64,000 nucleotides of DNA. It comes from Aporrectodea caliginosa. Taxonomy: Eukaryota > Annelida > Clitellata > Crassiclitellata > Lumbricidae. The DNA lies in contig JACEVL010000161.1 in NCBI GenBank assembly GCA_020284085.1, positions 1,526,001 to 1,590,000 of the forward strand, given 5' to 3'. Positions 30,458 to 39,289 of the stretch are shown here, one piece after another; positions within the stretch are counted from its first letter, which is position 1; every line of letters starts with the position of its first letter. A program made the translations under genes and the position numbers. The notes beneath the pieces were generated by a model. It was not told the DNA's origin. It made no database searches and saw only the letters and a program-made list of their open reading frames with translations.

Positions 30458-30604
30458 CTAAGGCATTTCGAAATTACACATTCGTCTCAATGCCACAACC
30501 TCCACTGCGAAAACCATCACTTACTGTAATTAAATAATTATATCACCAATATGTGGTGTATTTAGTTATATAAACTTATGTTCTATAATTATTTTGTTTA
30601 ATCT

Positions 30605-30715
30605 TCATATAATAATAATAATAATGGACCACTAACTCCAGATAGCACACCTTAGGACAGTTTCTAAGTCCCTGAGGGATCATGTATACCTCGGGGCATA
30701 AAAAAAAAAAAAAAA

Positions 30716-30753
<38 letters not shown>

Positions 30754-30830
30754 TAATAATGATTGGCTTTATGAAGAAATAAATTTGTCTTATAATAAAA
30801 AAAATAAAAATAATGATAATAATTATAATA
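30605..30830. repeat. AAT-rich tract with poly-A
   Basis: (AAT)n at 30611-30625 and 30717-30765 and an A17 run near 30702, preceded by the CTGAGGGATC...CCTCGGGG block also seen near 22790 and 44400. Confidence 0.8.
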
Positions 30831-31078
30831 TTCATTTATTAATTCAAACTGACACGTACGCAGTAAGATTACATGATATAGTAGTAACAGATGATAAAAA
30901 GTTTAACAGTCCTGAGTGAAATTTAACCGTATGGCGGCCTGCAAGGTGCTCGTCTGTCCTATTGCTCATTTTACAGTTGCCCCAGGGAGTTGAATCAACC
31001 TTATGGGGGGCTAGCAGGCATCAAACCCGCATCCTTCTGATCTTCGTGCCAGCGTGTTACCATTCAACCATCTGCCAT
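30825..31078 (-). mobile_element. tRNA-derived SINE, copy B
   Basis: Minus-strand head ATGGTTGAATGGTAACACGC ... GGATGCGGGTTTGATGCCTG (B-box-like), body to GTCAGTTTGAATTAATAAAT and an AATATTATAATTATTATC tail. Its tRNA-like head starts only about 20 bases inside the intron from the exon-9 donor. Confidence 0.75.
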
Positions 31079-31100
31079 TGATAACACTGATGAAACTGAC

Positions 31101-31303
31101 CATGTAGACCATTGCACATCTGCTGACTGTTGCTGGACTGGCCATCGACAGATCGTCCACTTCGAAGATGACCCGTAGGTTTGAAGGCAGTGGAATCCGT
31201 TCTGCGTTTGGCAGGCACAGGGTCCTGGAGTCGTCAAGGGCTGTGTTGAGGTTCTCGACCCAGAGGGTATCGACTGGTCCGTCAAGGACTATCCACTGCC
31301 AAT
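31101..31303 (-). CDS. Dynein heavy chain exon 9: AAA2 Walker B and sensor region
   Basis: Two bases completing Asp from exon 8, then 67 codons. [69 protein letters not shown]-[VI]-x-D-G-P-V-D-x-x-W-[IV]-E-[NS]-[LM]-N-[TS]-[VA]-L-D-D and F-E-[VT][13 protein letters not shown] are invariant in the family. Acceptor TGTAG, donor ATG|GTCAGT. Confidence 0.99.
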
Positions 31304-31317
31304 CTACAGTTCAATCC

Positions 31318-31595
31318 TCACGTTTAATCTAATCTAATCAATAAGAATCTTAATCAAATCAAACCCACTAATCTAATTGGATCCAGTCCAATCAAACTTA
31401 ATCTGATCAAATCTAATTCTGTCTGATCTAATGAAACTTTAATCTAATCCAATCCAATCTAATCCCATATAATCATAATCTCTGAGTGCATCTAATCAAA
31501 TAAAATCTACGTTTTTAACTTAATCTCAATCCAATCTAATCTAATTTTAATCCAATTCAATCTAATCTGAATCCCAAACAATCTCATCTATGATA
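31318..31595. repeat. Degenerate AATCTAATCC repeat
   Basis: TAATCTAATC, AATCCAATC and AATCAAATC units throughout the intron between exons 9 and 8. Confidence 0.85.
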
Positions 31596-31629
31596 GAGCA
31601 AAATAGAAGTCATTAAATACGAAACATAC

Positions 31630-31741
31630 CAGTTGGAGCGCAGTCATCTGAAGTGGAGTCTGTGGCGGAATCAAAGACCGTCTGAGTTCCAACGACAGCT
31701 CCAGCCAAAGGAACATCCGTCTTTGCAGCATCAGTCTTCAT
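31630..31741 (-). CDS. Dynein heavy chain exon 8: variable AAA2 loop
   Basis: 37 codons plus one base. MKTDAAKTDVPLAGAVVGTQ, TVFDSATDSTSDDCAPT. Low-complexity Thr/Asp/Ala-rich loop, accepted from its splice sites (ACGTAG; ACTG|GTATGT) and because its phase joins exon 9 as D-W-Q-W. The loop between W-x-D-G-[LV]-[LM] and the W-I-[VI]-x-D block is short in typical family members. Confidence 0.8.
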
Positions 31742-32294
31742 CTACGTCAGAACAGAACGATCGAATGCAAGGACGAATGAAATCTAATGTAAGTGAACAC
31801 TTTTCCAGCACCCTCCTTCAGTTACCTCTTGAAAGCAGTCCTTGCTGGCCCCTCAAGTGATGTTAAAGCATATAAACAGCGGGTTCATCTGTACACAGAA
31901 GAAGAGCAGTTCCTTGAGCTATAGCCCTGAGGCAGCCATGGGTATGAAGTGTAAATGACTTTTTCTTAGCCTTGGCATATGAGGGTGGGCGGCCAGCACT
32001 CTCCCTTGCCGTCTCAGCTTCCCACCGATAGTGTACGATCAGTTTACTCATCACAGCTGAGACAACACGTGCTCAAATATCTGGAAAAGGCACCAATGGT
32101 GGGCTTTCATGTACGTGTAGAACCCCACCAACAAAGTCTCTCATCCACAGTCGACAGTCAACATCCTGTTCAGCATACACAAAGGTGCAACACAAAAGGT
32201 GCCACACAAATGGTGCAACATAAACAGAGCAGCAAAAAGCAGCAACATAAATGTCCCGATTACATTACACAAGCTCAACCGAACGACTACTCAC

Positions 32295-32504
32295 ATTCCT
32301 CTCGGTTGAACTTCCGTCGTTTCTGGTCTCCGCAGAAACTGTTGCCGTGGAAACCGTTGCCTTAGAGAACCGTCTGACCGCGTTGGCAAGGAGTCCGTCC
32401 GACCATTCGAGCGTGTCTTCGTCCGTCTGTCCGTAGAGTTCTCCGAGCGCGACACACTTGGGGTTGATCGTGATGGTCTCCACCTGACCCCTCCTTCGGT
32501 TGTT
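32295..32504 (-). CDS. Dynein heavy chain exon 7: AAA2 middle
   Basis: 70 codons, phase 0 to 0. NNRRRGQVETITINPKCVAL, GELYGQTDEDTLEWSDGLLA, NAVRRFSKATVSTATVSAET. It matches [IV]-N-P-K-[SA]-[VI]-[TS]-x-G-[EQ]-L-Y-G ... T-x-E-W-x-D-G-[LV]-[LM]. The tail of the exon is a Ser/Thr-rich loop continued in exon 8. Acceptor TGACAG, donor AAT|GTGAGT. Confidence 0.97.
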
Positions 32505-32734
32505 CTGTCACGCACAACACAAAACAACAACTGACAACCGTGTGTTGTGCATGTATCTATACTTTCCAAAGCACCTTTAAGTCCCTCGTGGAAGTGCTGT
32601 CCTTATGACCTCTAAGTCTTAGCAAAGCTTGTTAAGATTATTAAATTAGAAAGTCTATCTGCAAGTAAATAATGCTCAGACAACAGGATATGTCACCAAT
32701 GATGGGCTCCTGCAAAAATGTAGAGCCCAGTGAT

Positions 32735-32880
32735 CGTCCAAGTAAGTAAGTAAGTAAGTAAGTAGTTTATTCACCACAAAATAAAGCAAAATGACAATAC
32801 ACAAATTTTACAAACCGAGTGGTGGGCTACCGGTGAAGTCCCATAGGACTCATCTCGCCGGTCACCCTAAAGTGATGCTA
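32735..32880. repeat. Element end with (AAGT)n and GTTTATTCACC
   Basis: (AAGT)n at 32740-32765, then AGTTTATTCACCACAAAATA, AAGCAAAATGACAATACACA and CTCATCTCGCCGGTCACC. Read on the minus strand it looks like a retroposon 3' end (AATAAAC then tetranucleotide tail). Class not determined. Confidence 0.5.
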
Positions 32881-32884
32881 TGTC

Positions 32885-33425
32885 CTGACCTTTTCAACCA
32901 ATGACCTTTTAAACCAATGACCTTTTCAACCAATGACCTATTCAACCAATGACCTTTTCAACCAATGACCTTTTCAACCAATGACCTATTCAACCAATGA
33001 CCTTTTCAGCCAGCCAGCGACCTATTCAACCAATGACCTATTCAACCAATGACCTATTCAACCAATGACCTATTCAACCAATGACCTATTCAACCAATGA
33101 CCTTTTCTTCAACTAATAACCTTTTAAACCAATGACCTTTTCAACCAATGACCTATTCAACCAATGACCTTTTCAACCAATGAGCTTTTCAACCAATGAC
33201 CTATTCAACCAATGACCTTTTCAGCCAGCCAGCGACCTATTCAACCAATGACCTATTCAACCAATGACCTATTCAACCAATGACCTATTCAACCAATGAC
33301 CTATTCAACCAATGACCTATTCAACCAATGACCTATTCAACCTATGACTTTTTCTTCAACTAATAACCTTTTCAACCAATGACCTTTTAGACCAATGACC
33401 TTTTCAACGAATGACCTTTTCAACA
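32885..33425. repeat. 16-bp minisatellite CAACCAATGACCTATT
   Basis: About 33 units of CAACCAATGACCTATT or CAACCAATGACCTTTT. Two landmark variants, CAGCCAGCCAGCGACC (33007 and 33221) and TTCTTCAACTAATAACC (33107 and 33350), recur in the same order, showing a higher-order block of about 214-243 bases that was duplicated. Every unit carries CCAAT and TGACC(T). The array ends about 30 bases from the exon-6 donor. Confidence 0.92.
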
Positions 33426-33453
33426 AAATAGAAGAGAGAGTAAAGAATCCTAC

Positions 33454-33684
33454 AAAAGAGAATCCTCTCTTTTCCTCGTCATTCTTTTCCCCAGCATCTG
33501 TAGCGCCATCTTCGTCTAAATCGATCGTCGGAAGTAGCATGAGCGCCCTCTGCATGATGTTTCTTACGACGGTCTTTCCCCCACACGTCGGACCAACGAT
33601 CATGACTCCATGACGAACGAGTATCTGGTGGTAGAACTGCTTTGCCTTTTCCACTTGGGACGACCAACGGACAAGACCATTGTC
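33454..33684 (-). CDS. Dynein heavy chain exon 6: AAA2 P-loop
   Basis: 77 codons, phase 0 to 0. DNGLVRWSSQVEKAKQFYHQ, ILVRHGVMIVGPTCGGKTVV, RNIMQRALMLLPTIDLDEDG, then an acidic loop (TDAGEKNDEEKRGFSF). [LV]-V-R-H-G-x-M-[LIV]-V-G-x-x-x-x-G-K-T is the AAA2 P-loop. Donor TTT|GTAGGA. The acceptor AG (33686-33685) is directly followed, on the intron side, by the first base of the retroelement. Compared with usual spacing from exon 5, roughly 8 residues seem to be missing ahead of DNGLV. Confidence 0.95.
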
Positions 33685-33686
33685 CT

Positions 33687-35595
33687 TGTAAGGCTGGTCT
33701 ATCCTGCCTTACTAGGATTATATAGCGCCACAGATAATCTGCTGGTATTATATAGCGCTATTGGTAATAGAGAGATGGAGGAGGCAGAAATGCATAGGGC
33801 CGATGGATGCAGGCAGCGTCGAGCAGAGGCAGCCGAGCGCCGACCAATAGAAAGAGGCCGGAGCGACAAGTGGCGCCGCCGTGCGGCGAAGCGACGGTTA
33901 AAACGGCCATACGCAGTAGTAACGCCAGCAGTCACCGGAAGACACCAGCGAGGATTAACTGGTCACGTGACTGCCCGTAGCCGGGAGATGCCAGATTTCC
34001 TTCCGAGGCTTCGAGAACCTTGCGAAGAAAGCGCAGTCGCAGTATTCAGTATTTAAGACAGGAGTCTTACGTGTTCTGTGAATTCATAAGACAGGAGTCT
34101 TACTAAGTGTTGTTTGGAGTTAAGATGGAGATGAAACGCGTTTAAGGTACGACGCGTTCTGCACTATCTGAATCGCGTGGGCCTACGACGAGTTCTTTGG
34201 CACGACAGTGCACAAGAGAGCCGGAGAGATTGTGCCTACAGTCTTTGTTCACGCTGCGTTTACGATTGGAGTACGTTACCTGGAGGTAATTTCGACGCCG
34301 CTCAGTCACGTCAGACCGACGTCTACGCTACGCCTAATCCTGGATTACGAGACCTGGAGGTAATTTCGCCGTCGTTAATCCCTTCGCCTACGCAGTCATT
34401 GTCCCTATCTGTGCAGTACGTATGCTCACATACACCGCTCCGTCAAACAGGACAGACGTCTATACGCCGCCTACGTGGACCGCTGCTGGAGTCCAGAGAC
34501 GGGTACGAATAGAGCGAGAGGATCGACGCATCAGAACGGTATAGTGAACCTCTTTTTGGCTACACGACTGGTGTATTAGTAAGGGAGAAATTGAGGGAGA
34601 GGTTTTGCTTAATTGCACACACCGCCTGACTAACAGACTGACGAATGTATGATTGTTGTGCATAACTGAATTGATTGAACATGTGTTGCTGAAGGATTGT
34701 CAGTATTGAAATATATTACGTGTATTGTGGATTATTGTCGATTGCATTGAATAAGAGTAAAAATTGACATGTCTTTAAATTCTTTGTGTCCACTAGAAGG
34801 TGAGGGAGAAGGTATAGGCCCTAGCGATAGGCATGCCCCGTTGACAGCCACAGACCCTAATACCACATTGATGGAGAGGATGTTGGATGGACTAGGTACG
34901 CTGTCTGGACAGGTAAGACAGAGTAATGAGAGTGGGGAACATAGGATGAACAGCCTAGTCAGTCAAATAAGACAAATAAATGATAGTGTGGAACATAGGA
35001 TGAACGGTCTAGCCGGTCAAATGACAGAGTAATGATAATGTAGACCAGAGGCTGGATGATTTGGCCATGTCCTCTGCACAGGACTGGAACTCTCTAAACC
35101 GTCAGTTTGAAGAACTGGCCCATAGGCAGTTCGATATGGATGAAATACTATCCACATTAGTAGGCAGACCTACCGTGTTGACTACAGGTCCCATAAGTAG
35201 ATTACGAGATGCAGAAGTAAGAGGTGAGCTCGCCCAATCAAAGGACCCAATTCGGTCCCGAACAGGACCGGATGCTGCCCCGACAGCAGCCGCGCCTTCA
35301 CTATTGGCCACCACGTCAGGAAAGAAGGATAAGGGTATAAGTGACCCAACAGGACCTGTAGGGCTTGAATCTGTGAGACGAAGTGCAAGACTGCTGGCCA
35401 AAGGCAGTCAACCGGTAAGGAGCACTTCGGTCTCCTTTCCCTTGCATGTAACGTGGACTTCTGGTTCCGGTCGATTAGATGGCGGCGAGGACAACGCGGT
35501 CGAGATACTCCCCCAAATACACAGCGAACTAGCAACTCCTGGGGGGAGGTTGCCCACGATGGACACAACGTCGAGAGGCGCAGACCAAGAGCGTT
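33687..35595 (+). repeat. Direct repeat, copy 1 (LTR plus 5' internal part)
   Basis: 1909 bases nearly identical to 40795-42751. It holds two TATATAGCGC blocks near the start, a TATA-like GTATTTAAG at about 34049, a duplicated ACCTGGAGGTAATTTCG (twice here, three times in copy 2) and the first 35 kb-region gag codons. Confidence 0.9.
34769..35032 (+). CDS. Retroelement ORF a: N-terminal gag leader (87 aa)
   Basis: MSLNSLCPLEGEGEGIGPSD, then LMERMLDGLGTLSGQVRQSN and two related HRMNSLVSQIRQIND / HRMNGLAGQ repeats, likely helical. It stops at 35030-35032. The downstream ORF is in another frame and begins 30 bases later, so this looks like the broken N-terminus of one longer gag protein. In copy 2 the same place is rearranged (HRMK then stop). 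Confidence 0.6.
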   Translation: MSLNSLCPLEGEGEGIGPSDRHAPLTATDPNTTLMERMLDGLGTLSGQVRQSNESGEHRMNSLVSQIRQINDSVEHRMNGLAGQMTE

Positions 35596-36383
35596 ACACT
35601 GACGACGAGGATCGAGGATATGCTAATCGACATGGAAGCCAGGGCAGGGAAAAGCGTTACAATGAAGACGAAGATAGAGGATTTAATGATAGGCATGGAA
35701 GCCAGAGCAGAGGAAAACGTTATATAGATAACGAAGATGGAGAATATAGCGAATGGCAGACAAATAGAAATGGTAGAAATATGGATGTAGAAGAGGAAAG
35801 AGATGATGAAAGAAGGAACTTTCAGAATGAAGAAGAGAGAAGGAATTTTATTAATTTCTGGCCTATAAATGAAAATCGATTCAGTGAAATCCGCAGTAGG
35901 AACGATACTGAATTACGAATGCATGATGTGAATGATGGTGATGTGGACTGTGAAATAATAAATGACCGAGACAGACGAGGGAGGAATGTGCAATTAAACA
36001 CTAATTTTGAATTTAATGATACGGACGAAACTGTCCATGCATTCACACGAGGGCGCCACGGGTCAAATTTTGTCCAAAGGATGGACGAACCGCGAGCTCT
36101 GGTTGATGATGAGACGAGACGACGAAATCTCGCTCCACGCTCGATTTCAGAGCCACCGCACATGTCAAGAGGTCTAGATGTGACGACTACCGCAGTCAAC
36201 GCCGCACCAACACAGCAACCAAGGAGAGACGTAATTGCACGAGCACGAACACGAACGGTATTTCAGCAGGAAATGCAGACATGCGAAATAACAACGCCGC
36301 TATTCCGCACATGTCCAGAGGTTTCACCAGCACTAACCAGCACCAGAATAGACCACCACAAGACATCTACAATGAACTGTTAA
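35061..36383 (+). CDS. Retroelement ORF b: gag N-terminal region (440 aa)
   Basis: Starts AMSSAQDWNSLNRQFEELAH. A charged middle has three imperfect repeats of about 20-22 residues (ERYTDDEDRGYANRHGSQG, KRYNEDEDRGFNDRHGSQS, KRYIDNEDGEYSEW). No enzymatic motif. It overlaps the next ORF by about 100 bases in the -1 frame. PHMSRG occurs near the end of this ORF and again early in the next, so a duplication or frame shift has occurred around 36160-36310. Confidence 0.65.
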   Translation: MAMSSAQDWNSLNRQFEELAHRQFDMDEILSTLVGRPTVLTTGPISRLRDAEVRGELAQSKDPIRSRTGPDAAPTAAAPSLLATTSGKKDKGISDPTGPVGLESVRRSARLLAKGSQPVRSTSVSFPLHVTWTSGSGRLDGGEDNAVEILPQIHSELATPGGRLPTMDTTSRGADQERYTDDEDRGYANRHGSQGREKRYNEDEDRGFNDRHGSQSRGKRYIDNEDGEYSEWQTNRNGRNMDVEEERDDERRNFQNEEERRNFINFWPINENRFSEIRSRNDTELRMHDVNDGDVDCEIINDRDRRGRNVQLNTNFEFNDTDETVHAFTRGRHGSNFVQRMDEPRALVDDETRRRNLAPRSISEPPHMSRGLDVTTTAVNAAPTQQPRRDVIARARTRTVFQQEMQTCEITTPLFRTCPEVSPALTSTRIDHHKTSTMNC

Positions 36384-39289
36384 TCAATAGAGCCTACATA
36401 CCAGAATCAGCAATAATGCCAGTACCATACAACAAGAGCACGCATAACCAAGCAACGCAACACGCACCAATCACTCCACAAGAAATCGACAGATGGCGAT
36501 CAAACACTCGAGCAGATAACTTCAGAACTGATGACGAGAGACTACCAACAGGTTATCGGACGAGCACATTGATCGACAACGCAACTGACACAAACCTACC
36601 TCTGTCACAACCACGAACCTCAACAGCCACACAAACAATTAACTCTGGTCAATTTGAAACTTATGGATATAGAGAAATGGAATTAAATCACTCTGCGAAC
36701 ACTGTGCCTGCACAACCAGTCGTGTCAACTGTAACGAGAGCAAATTATATAGCGCTAGGGAGCTATTCTGGAACAGAGCAGTTGGAACATTTTTTGTACC
36801 GGTTAAAGATTTGCACTCGTCAGAACAGATGGTCAAGTGAAGATGCACTTAATCATTTGAGCTGCGCATTAAAGGATGGAGCCGCACAGCTGCTGTGGGA
36901 AAGTCAGTTGGATCAACCACAGACTGTGGAAGAGCTTATTCAGAAGTTGCGCAATCGGTATGGAAACCAAGAAGAAAGATTTCTGCATCACGTTCAGCTG
37001 CAGTCAACTCGCCAGAGAGCCAGTGACGATTTGGGGTCACTTGTACAAGAAGTGAGGCGTTTAGCAACATTAGCGTTCGACGGAAGTCCGAGTTCCCATA
37101 GCGAGGCTATCGCTATAAAATCCTTTTTAGACGGAATGTATGATCGCAAAATAAGCGCCCGCGTGTTGGAACATAGTCCAACGACTTTGGATCAAACATA
37201 CCGGCTGGCGGTGCGATTGACTGCGTACCAACAGGCAGAACGAGATTCTGCACGGCATGAAGACAGGAATAGGAACAGAGTACACACGATACGCGAAACT
37301 GAAACCGGTTTCGGATTTAACCGTAAGCAGAACGGTGAACCTGCGAAAGGAACGCAAGGACAGTGGTCAACGGACCGAGGCCAACGGAATAACTACAGAA
37401 GAGGACCAGCTTCACAAGGCAATCGAAATATGAATAGAGGAGCTGATCAGCATTGGAGAGGACAAGGGGCGCAGAATTATCCAGTCAACCGGAACTGGAA
37501 TTCACAGATGCAATGTTGGACCTGTGGACGACCAGGCCATAGAGCAGTCGAATGCCAGTATGGAGGTTTCACAGATGATTATGGGTATACCGAAATACCG
37601 GAGGATGGAGTTACATATCGAAACCGATCGATAAGGAGTTACAGGGCAAGTGAGGCCACTGTAATGAACTTACAATCGACGGACAATGCAGCTAAACCTT
37701 ACTTGAAAGTACAAGTAAAGGGTCGGACTGAATGGATGCTAGTGGACACAGGGTCCAATGTTAGCTTGGGAAGTGCAAGGTTATTTTCCAAGGCAGAAAT
37801 TAGGCCGACCCAGCAGCGAATTTACGCCGCTAACGGTCTAGAGTTGACAGTTGTCGGACAAACGGAAGCCCGCATTCTGATTTCGGGCCAAGTACATTAC
37901 GTCAGCCTAATATTAGCTGAAGAGTTGGATGGAGTAATCGCAGGAATAGACTTTTTGCGACAACGAAAGGTGAACTGGAATTTCACCAACAATTGGATAT
38001 ACCTTAGAGGACGACGGGTAATGTTACACTACAGACGGCGTAGAGGAGAATGTAACTCTGTGTATGGTATGTGTGGAATGGCAGAAAGTGTACACCGCCA
38101 TCCGACCGGACCGGCCGAGTTGGAAAGCGATGGACAGCCGAGGGGCCTAGAGAGCCTCAGGAGGGAATTTGAAACCACAACTAGCAGCTTAATGGAGAGC
38201 CAATGGGAAGCTGAGACTACTCTTTCCAAAAGGGAGAGGGAAGAGAGAAGTGTGCTGTTGGGTAACGCCCATAAACCATTTGTCACAATTATGTCAAAAA
38301 GAACACCTAACAGAGAGATCACTAGAGATTCCCGCGACAAATTACAGACGCCGCGTGAAACAAAAGAGAACTCTCATTCCGTTGATAGCAGAGCGCGAGG
38401 TGGTAAGAAAAGAAAGAGTCAGCGAAGATTGGAGTACAACTGTATTGAGTGGCAATTACGAACGTTATCGGTAGGAGACGAGATGGCAACTTGGAACGGC
38501 GACAGTAATTCCGAAATGGACAACAGAGAGCCAGTGCAGGAGGTCGAGTTGAGCGATTCGTTGGAGGCCTGGCTTGGTCAAGCCGCCGACGACATTCTTG
38601 GACGAGCATCTACCCCGCAGGGACCAGAGAGGAACGAGACCGGAAGTAGACCGTCGGACACCTACTCTCCCATCTCTTCCGTGAGTGATGACGTGGTCCT
38701 CCTGGACGTGCAACTACCACCGTCACCACCTGTCGCCGCGCCACCGATGCCGTTGGTGTACCTGTCCCACCCCACCTGGAAGATCCACACCGCTGGACTC
38801 CTTTGGCGCATCTTCCACCACTTTCAAACACAGGGACACGTCGGTCTCCAGCCGACGGACATGCCGGTGATCCGCAACTTGGTGCCACCATCAGGACTGC
38901 CAATGGATATCGAGCCGATAGTCCTTTGTATGATCCACACCTTGGCGAGCCAGGAGGGTGTAGAAGAAGTCCTCCGAGACTGGTACAGACGAGAGGGCCG
39001 GATGCAGACCGTGCACGTCGCGAATGGACACCAGCTCGCACCCCGTCTGACGCCCTGGATCGAAGGACAAGTCTGGTCTTTCGGAACCTGGTCGCTCAGC
39101 ACGATGTTATTGGCGAGATTCCTGAGCCAGCCGCCCGGAGTCCGAGAGGAGCAGTTCCTGGAAGGCCTCACGGATGTATTTGCCAGCGTCAACCATGAGG
39201 GATGGATCGTGGAGATTTTGACCGCCACTTTGTTCTTTGTCAAGAATTCGGCGTGGGTTTGGCCTTGTCTGTTCAGACCACAACAGTAA
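36281..39289 (+). CDS. Retroelement ORF c: gag capsid, zinc knuckle, protease and unknown C-terminal domain (1002 aa)
   Basis: Residues about 150-320 are a retrotransposon gag capsid-like helical region (LEHFLYRLKICTRQNRWSSE, LSCALKDGAAQLLWE, SLVQEVRRLATLAF, FLDGMYDRKI). Residues 412-425 are a CCHC knuckle, C-W-T-C-G-R-P-G-H-R-A-V-E-C. A retropepsin-like region has its Asp-Thr-Gly at 489-491 (VDTGSNVSL) and a later VIAGIDFLRQRKVNW. Residues about 590-760 are charged and low-complexity. Residues about 800-1000 form a globular-looking domain I do not recognise (WKIHTAGLLWRIFHHFQ, MIHTLASQEGVEEVLRDWY, FLEGLTDVFASVNHEGW). The ORF stops with no reverse transcriptase, so this is a gag-protease element. 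Confidence 0.85.
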   Translation: MRNNNAAIPHMSRGFTSTNQHQNRPPQDIYNELLINRAYIPESAIMPVPYNKSTHNQATQHAPITPQEIDRWRSNTRADNFRTDDERLPTGYRTSTLIDNATDTNLPLSQPRTSTATQTINSGQFETYGYREMELNHSANTVPAQPVVSTVTRANYIALGSYSGTEQLEHFLYRLKICTRQNRWSSEDALNHLSCALKDGAAQLLWESQLDQPQTVEELIQKLRNRYGNQEERFLHHVQLQSTRQRASDDLGSLVQEVRRLATLAFDGSPSSHSEAIAIKSFLDGMYDRKISARVLEHSPTTLDQTYRLAVRLTAYQQAERDSARHEDRNRNRVHTIRETETGFGFNRKQNGEPAKGTQGQWSTDRGQRNNYRRGPASQGNRNMNRGADQHWRGQGAQNYPVNRNWNSQMQCWTCGRPGHRAVECQYGGFTDDYGYTEIPEDGVTYRNRSIRSYRASEATVMNLQSTDNAAKPYLKVQVKGRTEWMLVDTGSNVSLGSARLFSKAEIRPTQQRIYAANGLELTVVGQTEARILISGQVHYVSLILAEELDGVIAGIDFLRQRKVNWNFTNNWIYLRGRRVMLHYRRRRGECNSVYGMCGMAESVHRHPTGPAELESDGQPRGLESLRREFETTTSSLMESQWEAETTLSKREREERSVLLGNAHKPFVTIMSKRTPNREITRDSRDKLQTPRETKENSHSVDSRARGGKKRKSQRRLEYNCIEWQLRTLSVGDEMATWNGDSNSEMDNREPVQEVELSDSLEAWLGQAADDILGRASTPQGPERNETGSRPSDTYSPISSVSDDVVLLDVQLPPSPPVAAPPMPLVYLSHPTWKIHTAGLLWRIFHHFQTQGHVGLQPTDMPVIRNLVPPSGLPMDIEPIVLCMIHTLASQEGVEEVLRDWYRREGRMQTVHVANGHQLAPRLTPWIEGQVWSFGTWSLSTMLLARFLSQPPGVREEQFLEGLTDVFASVNHEGWIVEILTATLFFVKNSAWVWPCLFRPQQ

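Noticed and set aside
32885..33425. CRISPR-like array
   Set aside because: Direct 16-bp repeats with no unique spacers, in an animal intron: a minisatellite. The same applies to 10665-11085 and 46749-48738.
35102..35568. Minus-strand ORFs inside the retroelement (99-128 aa)
   Set aside because: Shadows of gag; they are repeated in copy 2 only because the DNA is duplicated.
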